From NCBI GenBank assembly GCA_963712165.1, contig CAVQGY010000003.1:310001-374000 (forward strand): DNA of 64,000 bases, in the 5' to 3' direction. A program made the translations under genes and the position numbers. Below the pieces are notes generated by a model, which searched no databases, had not been told where the DNA came from, and saw nothing but the letters and a program-made list of their open reading frames with translations. Every line of letters begins with the position of its first letter. Position 1 is the stretch's first letter. This DNA comes from B10-G9 sp963712165 (GTDB lineage: Bacteria > Chloroflexota > Anaerolineae > Anaerolineales > UBA11858). This document shows, piece after piece, positions 25,938 through 34,689 of this stretch.

Positions 25938-26181
25938 AACTGGGAGTAGTAGGTTATCTGCCAGAGAGGTGAAATCACCGGCTGAGAATTTCACCAACGG
26001 CGCCCGCAGAACGCCAGGAAACCGAACTCGCCCGGCACAGGAAGCTGTGAATCTGCTCCGGAAATCAAGTAAGGAGCAGCGGATCCTCCCGATAGAGAGG
26101 CCCCAAGAGGTGGTGCACTAGCTCCACAAACAGGGTGGTACCGCGGAGGAATCCTTCGTCCCTGAATGGCGAAGGTTTTTT
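25938..26181 (+). promoter_or_regulatory. T-box leader of leuS (leucine-responsive)
   Basis: The T-box sequence AGGGTGGTACCGCGG (26132-26146) is followed by a terminator stem CCTTCG (26153-26158) / CGAAGG (26170-26175) and six T. Upstream are the stem I landmarks AGAGAGGTG and CCGGCTGAGAA. The candidate specifier codon is CTC (Leu) at 26027-26029 in ACCGAACTCGCC. An extended -10 (TGC TATAGA, 25923-25931) just upstream may start the leader; read-through from the tRNA genes is also possible. Specifier placement is inferred. Confidence 0.9.
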
Positions 26182-26239
26182 GTTTAATGGTAATGATCGA
26201 CCTATCAAACGGAGCATTTTTGCAGAGGGAGTTTTAACT

Positions 26240-28705
26240 ATGGGAAAAGAATATAAACCACAGGAGATTGAGCCCAAATGGCAGCGTAAATGGGAAGCCG
26301 ATGGCCTCTACCAGGCGGATATTGACCCATCCAGAGATAAATACTATGCGCTGACCATGCTTCCCTATCCCTCGGGAGATATGCATATTGGTCATTGGTA
26401 TGCCATAACACCATCTGATGCCAGGGCTCGCTTCAAGCGCATGCAGGGTTTTAACGTGATGTTCCCGATGGGCTTTGATGCTTTTGGCCTGCCAGCAGAA
26501 AACGCGGCCATTTCCCGGGGCATTCATCCCAAGGAATGGACTTACCATAATATCGAACGGATGAGATCCCAGCTGCGCAGCATGGGAACGATCATTGACT
26601 GGCGCAGGGAAGCCGTTTCATCTGATCCGGAATATTATCGCTGGACCCAATGGTTCTTCATCCAGCTTTACCAGAATGGTCAGGCTTACCGGAAACAATC
26701 TCCGGTGGATTGGTGTCCACAGTGCAATACTACCCTGGCTCGGGAGCAGGTCCATGGTGAGGACCGCCATTGTGAACGTTGCGGCACCCAGGTCACCAAG
26801 AAAGACCTGGAGCAGTGGTTCTTCAAGACCACAGATTATGCAGACGAGTTGATCAACTATAGTCAGATGGATTGGCCGGACCGTGTTCAAACCCTGCAGA
26901 CCAATTGGGTGGGCCGATCTGAAGGAGCTGATGTCCACTTCAAAACGGAGGGTGGGGATGACCTGACGGTTTTTACAACTCGGCCAGACACGCTTTGGGG
27001 GGCAACCTTTATGGTGCTGGCGCCTGAACATCCCCTGGTGGAAAAGGTGACCACAGAGGACTGCCGGGATGCAGTCCTTGCCTATCAAATATCCGCTCAA
27101 TCCAAAACAGAGATCCAGCGAGCTGCAGTGGATAAGGATAAAACGGGTGTGTTCACTGGAGGTTATGCCATAAACCCGGTCAATGAAGCCAGGATTCCGA
27201 TCTGGATCGCTGATTACGTGATGATGGGTTACGGGTATGGGGCGATCATGGCTGTACCTGCTCACGACGAACGAGATTTCGCCTTTGCGCGCCAGTTTGA
27301 TTTGGAGATCATCCCGGTCATCCAGCCGAAAGGAGAAAGCTTTGATGGGTTGACCATGGCTGAAGCCTATATCGGCCCGGGTTTGATGATCAACAGCGAC
27401 CAGTTTGATGGAACGGTTGTGACTGATGAAAAGGGCAGGAAGAACCCAGGATTGGCCAAGGTGATTGATTGGCTGGAATCGGAAAGCCTGGGAAAAGAAG
27501 CCATCAGCTACAAACTGAGGGATTGGTTGATCTCGCGCCAGCGTTATTGGGGTGCACCGATCCCTATGGTCCATTGTGCGGATTGCGGGTGGAATCCGGT
27601 TGCGGAGGAGCATTTGCCGGTATTACTGCCAGATGATGTTGAATGGCTGCCTACTGGGGAAAGTCCCCTGAAGCTGCACCCCACCTGGAAAGACACAACC
27701 TGCCCAGCCTGCGGAAAAGGTGCTGTCAGAGAGACTGATACGATGGACACTTTTATGTGTTCCTCCTGGTATCACCTGCGTTATCTCAGTCCGTGGTACA
27801 GCGATGGGCCATTTGATCCCAAAGAGTATAACTATTGGATGCCGGTTGATATTTATACCGGGGGGATCGAGCATGCCACCATGCACTTGATGTACACCCG
27901 CTATTTCCACAAGGCACTGCGGGATATGAACGTCACAGAGGGCCATGAACCTATGACCATGCTGCGTAATCAGGGCATGGTCCTGGGTGAGGACGGTGAC
28001 AAAATGTCCAAGAGTCGCGGCAAGGTGGTCTCCCCTGATGATCTGGTCGTAGAATATGGCGCGGATACCGTACGGGGATACTTGATGTTCTTTGCGCGCT
28101 GGGACCTGGGAGGTCCCTGGAACAGTCAGGGTATAGGCGGTACTGAACGGTGGTTGCATAGGGCTTGGAAACTTGTTGTTGAACCTTCGCCGAAGGGTAA
28201 GATATCCACGGCCCGCATGCAAGACGTGTTGCGCGAGCTGCATACAGCCCTGGATAACATCACCCGTGATTATGAACAGGTCGAGTTCAATACCATCATC
28301 TCTACCTTGATGGAGCTCTTGAACAAACTGGTCGATGCTAAGCGGGAGGGATTAGGCCAGAGTCCAGAATGGAAGGGGATCATAGAGACCTACCTGTTGA
28401 TGATGGCTCCGGCTGTCCCGCATATCGCGGAAGAGTTATGGACAGAAGTTCTGGGCAATCCTTATTCGATCCACAATCAGCGCTGGCCGGAGGCTGATCC
28501 GAAGCTGATGGCTGTGGAAGAGATCACCTTGATCGTTCAGGTCAACGGCAAGTTGAGGGACCGCATCACAGTGCCAGTAGACATCACTCAAGAGGAGGCT
28601 GAAAAAACTGCCTTGGCCAGCCCAGGTGCAGGGCCATATCTGGAAGGAAAACAGGTCCGGAAAGTTATTGTTGTGCCTGGACGGCTGGTGAATATCGTAG
28701 TCTAA
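26240..28705 (+). CDS. leuS: Leucyl-tRNA synthetase
   Basis: Attaches leucine to tRNA-Leu. 821 residues, bacterial length. HIGH motif at 49-52 (YPSGDMHIGHW), KMSKS at 588-592 (DKMSKSRGKVVSP), a zinc pair in the N-terminal part (CPQC...CERCG) and a second (CADCGW...CPACGKG) near 450-490, and the CP1 editing domain with TTRPDTLWGATFM. The C-terminal domain ends VNGKLRDRI...VRKVIVVPGRLVNIVV as expected. The start at 26240 has GGGAG eight bases upstream and lies just past the T-box terminator; an open frame begins within the leader and is not used. Confidence 0.97.
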   Translation: MGKEYKPQEIEPKWQRKWEADGLYQADIDPSRDKYYALTMLPYPSGDMHIGHWYAITPSDARARFKRMQGFNVMFPMGFDAFGLPAENAAISRGIHPKEWTYHNIERMRSQLRSMGTIIDWRREAVSSDPEYYRWTQWFFIQLYQNGQAYRKQSPVDWCPQCNTTLAREQVHGEDRHCERCGTQVTKKDLEQWFFKTTDYADELINYSQMDWPDRVQTLQTNWVGRSEGADVHFKTEGGDDLTVFTTRPDTLWGATFMVLAPEHPLVEKVTTEDCRDAVLAYQISAQSKTEIQRAAVDKDKTGVFTGGYAINPVNEARIPIWIADYVMMGYGYGAIMAVPAHDERDFAFARQFDLEIIPVIQPKGESFDGLTMAEAYIGPGLMINSDQFDGTVVTDEKGRKNPGLAKVIDWLESESLGKEAISYKLRDWLISRQRYWGAPIPMVHCADCGWNPVAEEHLPVLLPDDVEWLPTGESPLKLHPTWKDTTCPACGKGAVRETDTMDTFMCSSWYHLRYLSPWYSDGPFDPKEYNYWMPVDIYTGGIEHATMHLMYTRYFHKALRDMNVTEGHEPMTMLRNQGMVLGEDGDKMSKSRGKVVSPDDLVVEYGADTVRGYLMFFARWDLGGPWNSQGIGGTERWLHRAWKLVVEPSPKGKISTARMQDVLRELHTALDNITRDYEQVEFNTIISTLMELLNKLVDAKREGLGQSPEWKGIIETYLLMMAPAVPHIAEELWTEVLGNPYSIHNQRWPEADPKLMAVEEITLIVQVNGKLRDRITVPVDITQEEAEKTALASPGAGPYLEGKQVRKVIVVPGRLVNIVV

Positions 28706-28755
28706 GGTTATTTCTTGGGCTTAGAATGTATGCCGAAAATCGAATCTTGATCCAA

Positions 28756-28788
28756 AAACAGCTGCGGGTCAATCCCCTGCAGCTGTTT
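28756..28788 (+). terminator. Probable terminator hairpin after leuS
   Basis: A perfect AAACAGCTGC (28756-28765) / GCAGCTGTTT (28779-28788) stem extended by GGG/CCC inside. The T tract is short (TTT within the stem). Confidence 0.6.
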
Positions 28789-28906
28789 CGTATAGGCAAT
28801 TTCGCCTTTCCCAGAGCCTGCCTTCAGGCCTGAATGGGTCGAGGAAGATTGGGGTATACTTAGAGCGGTAATTATCATCTTCGATTTTTCTTTCAAGGAG
28901 ACAAGA

Positions 28907-29296
28907 ATGGGGACCAAAAAAGAGATCGTGGTTACAGATAAAGCTCCCAAGGCATTAGGCCCGTATTCCGCTGCGGTGAGAGCCGGAAATTTCGTTTTCA
29001 CAGCTGGCCAACTGGGCCTAGACCCGCAGAGTGGTGATTTCATTCCAGGGGGGATAGAAGATCAAACCCAGCAGGCATTACAAAACTTGGCCGCAGTTCT
29101 GGAAGCTGCTGGCTCCTCCCTCAAGAAAGTGGTAAAAACTACCGTTTTTTTGAAGGATATGGATGATTTTGCGGCTATGAATGGAGTCTATGGGAAGTTC
29201 TTCACAGAAGAATTTCCGGCCCGATCAGCTGTGCAGGCCGCGCGACTCCCCAAAGACGGCCTGGTGGAAATCGAAGCCGTAGCCCTCCTGGATTAG
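28907..29296 (+). CDS. RidA family reactive intermediate deaminase
   Basis: 129 residues, the family length. Deaminates reactive 2-aminoacrylate-type enamines formed by PLP enzymes. Signature blocks: PKALGPYSAAVRAGNFVFTAGQ, GGIEDQTQQALQNLAAVLEAAG, KTTVFLKDMDDFAAMN and FPARSAVQAARLPKDGLVEIEAVA, including the key Arg in PARS and the C-terminal Glu. AAGGAG lies eight bases before the ATG. The response regulator starts 20 bases after it. A PLP-dependent D-cysteine-desulfhydrase-type enzyme lies 5.4 kb further on. Confidence 0.93.
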   Translation: MGTKKEIVVTDKAPKALGPYSAAVRAGNFVFTAGQLGLDPQSGDFIPGGIEDQTQQALQNLAAVLEAAGSSLKKVVKTTVFLKDMDDFAAMNGVYGKFFTEEFPARSAVQAARLPKDGLVEIEAVALLD

Positions 29297-29316
29297 ATCA
29301 TAGGGTTTGGAAGTAA

Positions 29317-30006
29317 ATGAGCGGTGAACTTATTCTGTTGGTAGACGACGAACCTAATATCATCGAGTTGGCCCAGATTTACCTGGAGAGAGAGGGTTTC
29401 CAGGTGATCTCTGCTCTGAATGGGGAAGAGGCTCTGGTTGCAGTTGAAGAACAACGACCTGCCTTGATGGTCCTGGACTTAATGCTGCCTGTGTTGGATG
29501 GCCTGGAAGTCTGCCGGAGATTAAGAGGAAAGAAGGATCCAATCTCGATTCTGATGTTAACTGCTCGGGATGAGGATATAGACAAGATCTTGGGTTTGGA
29601 ACTGGGTGCGGATGATTATCTCACGAAACCTTTTAATCCCAGGGAATTAGTGGCCCGTGTGAAAGCCGTTCTGCGGCGTGGTGGTGATGGGGAACCTGCT
29701 CAGGATAATGGGCCCCTCCAGATTGCGGATCTCAGGATCGATCCCCTGCGCAGAGAGGTCCAGATCGGAGGCAAACCAGTAGAGATCCGCACCCAGGAAT
29801 TTGATTTGTTATATACCCTGGCGCGCCACCGCGGCATTGTGCTCAGCCGGGATCAACTCCTCAATTTGGCCTGGGGTTACGATTATTTTGGAAATACGCG
29901 AACGGTGGATGTACATATTGGACATCTCCGGAAAAAAGTTGCAGACTCACAGGTACGCATTGAGACAGTAACCAAGATAGGTTATAAACTGGTATCGCTG
30001 GTTTGA
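29317..30006 (+). CDS. OmpR/PhoB-type response regulator
   Basis: 229 residues. N-terminal receiver: acidic pair DDE (residues 7-9), phospho-acceptor D54 in LMVLDLMLP, conserved Thr in MLTARDED and Lys in LTKPFNP. C-terminal winged helix (from about 130) with RREVQIGGKP, TQEFDLLYTLARHRGIVLSRDQLL and RTVDVHIGHLRKKV, the OmpR DNA-recognition helix. It is followed 16 bases later by its histidine kinase, so they form a pair. The target genes are not evident. Confidence 0.94.
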   Translation: MSGELILLVDDEPNIIELAQIYLEREGFQVISALNGEEALVAVEEQRPALMVLDLMLPVLDGLEVCRRLRGKKDPISILMLTARDEDIDKILGLELGADDYLTKPFNPRELVARVKAVLRRGGDGEPAQDNGPLQIADLRIDPLRREVQIGGKPVEIRTQEFDLLYTLARHRGIVLSRDQLLNLAWGYDYFGNTRTVDVHIGHLRKKVADSQVRIETVTKIGYKLVSLV

Positions 30007-30022
30007 TCGGACCCAACCCCTC

Positions 30023-31459
30023 ATGTTCACTTCATTACGCACACGCCTCTGGTTAACATATGCAGTCATTATCACCCTGATCCTCAGCATCCTGGGTGCG
30101 AGCATTTTCGTGTATATCATCCGCAATCCATTGATCGATCGCCAATCGTTGGCTCGGCTAGACGCAGCCAAAACTCTCATCCAGCGCCAACTGAATGATC
30201 GCTCCCTATTAGCGCGGGACCGCCAGGGAATTTTCGAACGGATCGGCGATTCTTTTGAGATTCGCCTGATCCTGTTTGATTCAACCCGCGAAATAGTCCT
30301 GGATTCCCAACCGGAAGAGACCCAGATCAGCTGGATGGAGACCGATCCAAAATTGGCCCAAAGAGGGCACATTCAGGATCTGGAAGGGAACACGTGGTTA
30401 TATACTTCCTGGGTATTGGAAAACGGCGATATGCTCTTGTTAACTCTCCCTCGTCAAGGTGGGTTTCAGCTGCTCCGTTCGCCGCTCTTGCGGGAAACCC
30501 TCCGGGAGGATTTTCTGCCATCATTCTTACAGGCCGGTCTGGTGGCTTTTGTGCTGGCAGTGATCTTTGCCGCTTGGATGGGCAGCTGGATTACCAGCCC
30601 TTTGCAGGATATTGAAAAAGCTACCAGGACCCTTTCGGTGGGGGAATTCCAACAGATTCCAATAAAAGGTCCCCAAGAGGTTCGTGCCCTGGCGAATTCA
30701 TATAATGAAATGGTGGATAAGGTCAAATCCTATCAGCAATCCCAACGCGATTTTGTAGCCAATGTATCTCATGAGCTCAAAACGCCCTTGACCTCCATCC
30801 AGGGATTTGCTGGAGCAATTCTGGACGGCACGGTTGCTGAAGGGCCTGCACTGCAGAAAGCGGCTGGTATCATCAAGATCGAAGCGGACCGTATGTATCG
30901 TCTGGTTGTAGATCTGCTCGACCTTGCCCGTTTTGATGCCGGTACTGTCGAACTTGACAGACAGGCATTAGACCTGGAAAGCTTGCTTAACCAGGTAGGC
31001 AGCCAGCTCATTCCCCAGGCTGTAGAAGCTCAAGTGCAGCTCACGCTGGATATTGATCCTCTTCCAACCTGTGTGGGGGACGAGGATCGCCTTTCCCAGG
31101 TTTTTACGAACCTGGTAGATAATGCCATCAAACATACGCCGGCAGGAGGATTTGTGCGTTTGTCTGCTAGGACCGAAAGTGGAATCGCCAGAATAGAAGT
31201 GATAGACAGCGGGGAAGGGATCCCGGATAAACATCTTTCTCGCATCTTTGAGCGCTTTTATAAAGTGGATGGTGCCCGAAAGGTGGGTTCTAAGCCTGGT
31301 ACTGGATTGGGACTGGCAATCGCTCAGCAGATTGTCCAGGCGCATAGCGGAAGCATTATCGTGCGCAGTCAGGTAGGGGAAGGCACGGCGTTTGAGGTCA
31401 GCTTGCCCGTGGTGAGATCGGATGATCTTACAGTTGTTGAACGAGCCAATGACTTGTGA
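30023..31459 (+). CDS. Membrane sensor histidine kinase
   Basis: 478 residues. Two membrane helices (about 10-34 and 168-190) flank an extracytoplasmic sensor of about 130 residues; a HAMP linker follows (TSPLQDIEKATRTLSVGEF). The phosphorylated His is H250 in VSHELKTPLTSIQGF. The ATP-binding domain has NLVDNAIKHTP (N box), EVIDSGEGIPD (G1) and GTGLGLAIAQQIV (G2). Domain layout resembles PhoR/ResE-type kinases. The sensor domain has no recognised cofactor or ligand motif, so its signal is unknown. Partner of the upstream response regulator. Confidence 0.93.
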   Translation: MFTSLRTRLWLTYAVIITLILSILGASIFVYIIRNPLIDRQSLARLDAAKTLIQRQLNDRSLLARDRQGIFERIGDSFEIRLILFDSTREIVLDSQPEETQISWMETDPKLAQRGHIQDLEGNTWLYTSWVLENGDMLLLTLPRQGGFQLLRSPLLRETLREDFLPSFLQAGLVAFVLAVIFAAWMGSWITSPLQDIEKATRTLSVGEFQQIPIKGPQEVRALANSYNEMVDKVKSYQQSQRDFVANVSHELKTPLTSIQGFAGAILDGTVAEGPALQKAAGIIKIEADRMYRLVVDLLDLARFDAGTVELDRQALDLESLLNQVGSQLIPQAVEAQVQLTLDIDPLPTCVGDEDRLSQVFTNLVDNAIKHTPAGGFVRLSARTESGIARIEVIDSGEGIPDKHLSRIFERFYKVDGARKVGSKPGTGLGLAIAQQIVQAHSGSIIVRSQVGEGTAFEVSLPVVRSDDLTVVERANDL

Positions 31460-31517
31460 TTAGAAAGTCCACGGATGTCTAACTAATGTGATATTGAGTT
31501 ATAAGGAAGACAATTCT

Positions 31518-32459
31518 ATGCCTACATCATTAGTGACGGGAGGAGCTGGATTTATCGGCTCACATCTTGTTGATAAGCTTCTGGAGCGGGGAGATAAAGT
31601 CCGAGTGTTGGATAATCTCTCTACCGGCAATTTAATGAACCTTCAAGGATCCCTGGATCGGATAGATTTTATTGAGGGTGATATCCGGAACCCTGAAGAC
31701 CTCGAGCGAGTTCTTGAAGGTATAGACGTGGTCTTTCACCAGGCTGCATTTGTATCTGTCCCGCACTCTTTCGAAAAGCTTGTTGCCTGCTTGGATACTA
31801 ATGTCCAGGGAACACGACAGGTACTGGAACTCGCGAGGTTGGCTGGTGTTAAGCGAGTCGTGCTGGCGTCTAGCGCTGCTATATACGGTGAGAGTCCTGA
31901 TATCCCCCATAAAGAAAGCGGAAAGATAGATCTTTTATCCCCCTATGCATATTCAAAATATATCTCTGAGGTTTTTACCAGGATGTATACTAGACAGCTT
32001 GGTCTTGATGTGGTGGCGCTTCGATATTTTAATGTTTTCGGCCCCAGGCAGAATCCAGATTCGGATTATGCCGCTGTTATACCAATTTTTATTAAGCAAT
32101 TTCTAGTTGAGGAATCCCCAGTGATTCATGGGGATGGCAAGCAAAGCCGAGATTTTGTCTACGTGGCAGATGTCGTTCAAGCTAACCTGCGTGCCGGTGA
32201 TGCAGACGGCGTGCCAGGTCAGGTTATCAATATTTGCTCAGGAAAAGAGACTAGTTTATTGGTCTTGCTGGATACCCTTTCAGAGATCTTCAACCGAGAT
32301 ATCGAGCCGCTTTTTGGAAATACTAGGGCAGGAGATATATACACCTCCGTGGGTGATCCATCTCTCCAAAAGCAGTTAATGGATTTTTCCGTACAGACCA
32401 CTCTAAGGAACGGTCTTATTGCTACTGCAGAATGGTTGAAAGGATCTATTGTTACGTAA
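31518..32459 (+). CDS. NAD-dependent nucleotide-sugar epimerase/dehydratase
   Basis: 313 residues, extended short-chain dehydrogenase. NAD-binding TGGAGFIGSHLVD at the N-terminus, then the catalytic Ser/Tyr/Lys set: ASSAAIYG, and YAYSKY (Y-x3-K). ALRYFNVFGPRQNPDSDYAAVIP and GDGKQSRDFVYVADV are typical of UDP-glucose/UDP-N-acetylglucosamine 4-epimerases of the GalE/WbpP type. Which sugar cannot be told by eye. The start at 31518 has AAGGAAG upstream; an ATA/ATG frame ten codons earlier lacks a site. Ahead of the FemAB pair, hinting at an envelope role. Confidence 0.9.
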   Translation: MPTSLVTGGAGFIGSHLVDKLLERGDKVRVLDNLSTGNLMNLQGSLDRIDFIEGDIRNPEDLERVLEGIDVVFHQAAFVSVPHSFEKLVACLDTNVQGTRQVLELARLAGVKRVVLASSAAIYGESPDIPHKESGKIDLLSPYAYSKYISEVFTRMYTRQLGLDVVALRYFNVFGPRQNPDSDYAAVIPIFIKQFLVEESPVIHGDGKQSRDFVYVADVVQANLRAGDADGVPGQVINICSGKETSLLVLLDTLSEIFNRDIEPLFGNTRAGDIYTSVGDPSLQKQLMDFSVQTTLRNGLIATAEWLKGSIVT

Positions 32460-32496
32460 AATGATCCGGTATCAATTCAGTTTTATTGGAGCATAA

Positions 32497-33498
32497 ATGG
32501 CGAAGGTGTCTTCTCGAGAGTGGCAGGAGTTCATATCCGGATGTCCGAACGCCCATATCCTGCAAACTCACGAATGGGGATTGCTGAAATCTCATTTCAG
32601 CTGGGAACCGGATTGGTTGGTGGTCGGGGACCTGGGAGCGCAGGTCCTTTTTCAGAAACTCCCCCTACGGTACCAGGTAGCTTATATCCCCAGAGGTCCG
32701 GTTTCATCTTCAGGCTCTATCGTAAATCATCCAGATTGGCCTGCTTTTTTACGGGAGCTGGATGAATATTGCACTGCCCAAAAAGCTGTCTTCCTGAAAA
32801 TGGAGCCCGATCTCTGGGATGAGGGAAGAAATCCTTTTCCCGGATTCAGCTTCAGCTCACACAGCATCCAACCTCCACGGACTCTGGTAATCAACCTGGA
32901 GGATAGTGAGGATAAGATCCTGGCCCGCATGAAATCCAAAACTCGCTACAATATCCGTCTGGCGGAAAAGAAAGGTATCCTGATCCAGGAGATCAATTCT
33001 GTTGACCCATTTTATGATCTGCTGCAAAATACTTCCGGCAGAGCTGCTTTTGGCATTCATACCCGGAAATACTACCGGGAAGCCTTTCAGATCTTCCACC
33101 CCCGGGGCGAGTGTGCGATCTTCATGGCAGAATTCCAGGGAAAACCACTGGCAAGCATTATGGTATTCAGGCATGGGGAGCGATGCTGGTATTTTTACGG
33201 GGCATCATCAGATCAACACCGCGAGTTGATGCCTACCTACCTGATCCAGTGGGAGGCGATGCGCTGGGCAAAAGACCGTGGCTGTGCGAGTTATGACCTC
33301 TGGGGAGTACCAGATGAGGAGATTGATGTACTTGAAGAGGGTTTTACGAGCCGCAGCGATGGTTTGTGGGGTGTATACCGGTTCAAGCGCGGCTTTGGAG
33401 GTCACTTGCTGCGATCCTCCGGCCCTTGGGATCGGTCCTATAACTCTGTGCTATACAATCTCTATAAATTAAGGGCTCGTTTCCAGGGGGGAGAGTGA
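32497..33498 (+). CDS. FemAB-type peptidoglycan-bridge aminoacyltransferase, copy 1
   Basis: 333 residues. Fem proteins add amino acids from aminoacyl-tRNA to the lipid II stem peptide. Features: N-terminal LQTHEWGLLKSHF, the paired-domain hallmark ARMKSKTRYNIRLAEKKG, a central GAT-like domain with FYGASSDQHRELMPTYLIQWEAM, and C-terminal YDLWGVPDEE and GVYRFKRGFGG. The GGAG before the ATG is clear. Its stop overlaps the next gene's ATG by one base (TGATG), and the two proteins are paralogues, so they probably act in sequence on the same bridge. No helical arm (as in FemA of Staphylococcus) is seen. Confidence 0.88.
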   Translation: MAKVSSREWQEFISGCPNAHILQTHEWGLLKSHFSWEPDWLVVGDLGAQVLFQKLPLRYQVAYIPRGPVSSSGSIVNHPDWPAFLRELDEYCTAQKAVFLKMEPDLWDEGRNPFPGFSFSSHSIQPPRTLVINLEDSEDKILARMKSKTRYNIRLAEKKGILIQEINSVDPFYDLLQNTSGRAAFGIHTRKYYREAFQIFHPRGECAIFMAEFQGKPLASIMVFRHGERCWYFYGASSDQHRELMPTYLIQWEAMRWAKDRGCASYDLWGVPDEEIDVLEEGFTSRSDGLWGVYRFKRGFGGHLLRSSGPWDRSYNSVLYNLYKLRARFQGGE

Positions 33499-34673
33499 TG
33501 GCTGCGGAGACCGCTTCCACCAAGACTAAAACCTGGAACGAGATCATCAGCCCCTTTCCTGGAGCGCACTTGCTGCAAACCTCCCAATGGGCAGACTTCA
33601 AAGCTCGCTTTGGTTGGCTTCCCTATTATTTGATCTGGGAAGAGGGTCAGGGTGGTTGGCAGATGCATGTGTCCCGCAAGGCGGAAATAAATACGGAAGA
33701 ACCTTCAGCTGCTGGTTTGCTTCTTGAGAGGGAAACCTTTCCCGGTTTGAGGATCCTATATATGCCAAAAGGACCTCTGCTGGCAGATTGGTCCAATCAA
33801 GCTCTATCAAAAAAGGTGCTGGATGACCTAGCTGATTTCTCCAGGGAGAGAAAAGCTCTTCAGCTCAAAATCGATCCAGACCTGGAGATCGGACGCGGTG
33901 TAGCTGGAGAGGAGGTCCAAGAGTGTGAACGTGGTAAGGGATTCCAAGAATTGCTTCGCGGAAAAGGTTGGGTATATTCCCGGGAACAGGTTCAATTCAA
34001 AAACACTGTGCTGGTTGATCTCAAAGAGGATGAGGATCAGATACTGGCCAGGATGAAATCTAAAACCCGCTACAATATCAAACTGTCCGGCAGAAAAGGA
34101 ATTCAAATTCGACTGGGGAATATCCAGGACCTGCCTATTCTTTATCGAATGTATGCAGAGACTTCCCGTAGGGCTGGTTTTACCATCCGCGGAGAATCTT
34201 ACTACCTTTCCCTGTGGAAATCCTTCATGGATGTTGCCCCTGAATCAATTGCAGGGCCTAAAGCCCGGCCCATCATAGCGGAATTTGAGGGCCAGATGGT
34301 GGCCGCGGCGGTAATATTTATGTTTGGTGAGCGTTCCTGGTACCTGCATGGGATGTCCCTCACAGAACATAGCGAGAAGATGGCACCCCATTTAGTCCAG
34401 TGGGAAGCCATGCGCTGGGCTAAATCACAGGGCTGCGAGGTTTATGATATGTGGGGTGCCCCGGATCAATTGGATGAATCTGACCCCCTCTGGGGAGTAT
34501 ACCGATTCAAACGGGGTTATGGGGGTGATATCTCGCTGACAATAGGAGCCTGGGATTACCCGGCCAGACCAATAGGCTATACAGCCTATAACCGCTGGCT
34601 GCCAAGAATCCTGGACATTATGCGCTGGTTTAGGGATCGGCGGACAAGTCAAATCGCCAAATCATTGGACTAA
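33498..34673 (+). CDS. FemAB-type peptidoglycan-bridge aminoacyltransferase, copy 2
   Basis: 391 residues, paralogue of the preceding gene with an extra 55-residue section after about residue 50. Shared blocks: LLQTSQWADFKARFGW, ARMKSKTRYNIKLSGRKG, HLVQWEAMRWAKSQGCEVYDMWGAPD and GVYRFKRGYGGD. The ATG at 33498 overlaps the preceding stop. A polar stretch near 125-145 (GRGVAGEEVQECERGKGF) is not in copy 1. Two tandem copies imply a two-residue or two-position bridge, as inference. Confidence 0.88.
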   Translation: MAAETASTKTKTWNEIISPFPGAHLLQTSQWADFKARFGWLPYYLIWEEGQGGWQMHVSRKAEINTEEPSAAGLLLERETFPGLRILYMPKGPLLADWSNQALSKKVLDDLADFSRERKALQLKIDPDLEIGRGVAGEEVQECERGKGFQELLRGKGWVYSREQVQFKNTVLVDLKEDEDQILARMKSKTRYNIKLSGRKGIQIRLGNIQDLPILYRMYAETSRRAGFTIRGESYYLSLWKSFMDVAPESIAGPKARPIIAEFEGQMVAAAVIFMFGERSWYLHGMSLTEHSEKMAPHLVQWEAMRWAKSQGCEVYDMWGAPDQLDESDPLWGVYRFKRGYGGDISLTIGAWDYPARPIGYTAYNRWLPRILDIMRWFRDRRTSQIAKSLD

Positions 34674-34689
34674 TCAGGATGGAGTCATT

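Noticed and set aside
26618..28243. Long minus-strand open frames opposite leuS (331 and 206 codons)
   Set aside because: They are shadows of leuS, with no ribosome sites and no recognisable protein features.
28816..28836. Palindrome TTCAGGCCTGAA upstream of ridA as an operator
   Set aside because: Short, GC-rich and without a matching second site or clear promoter; probably chance.
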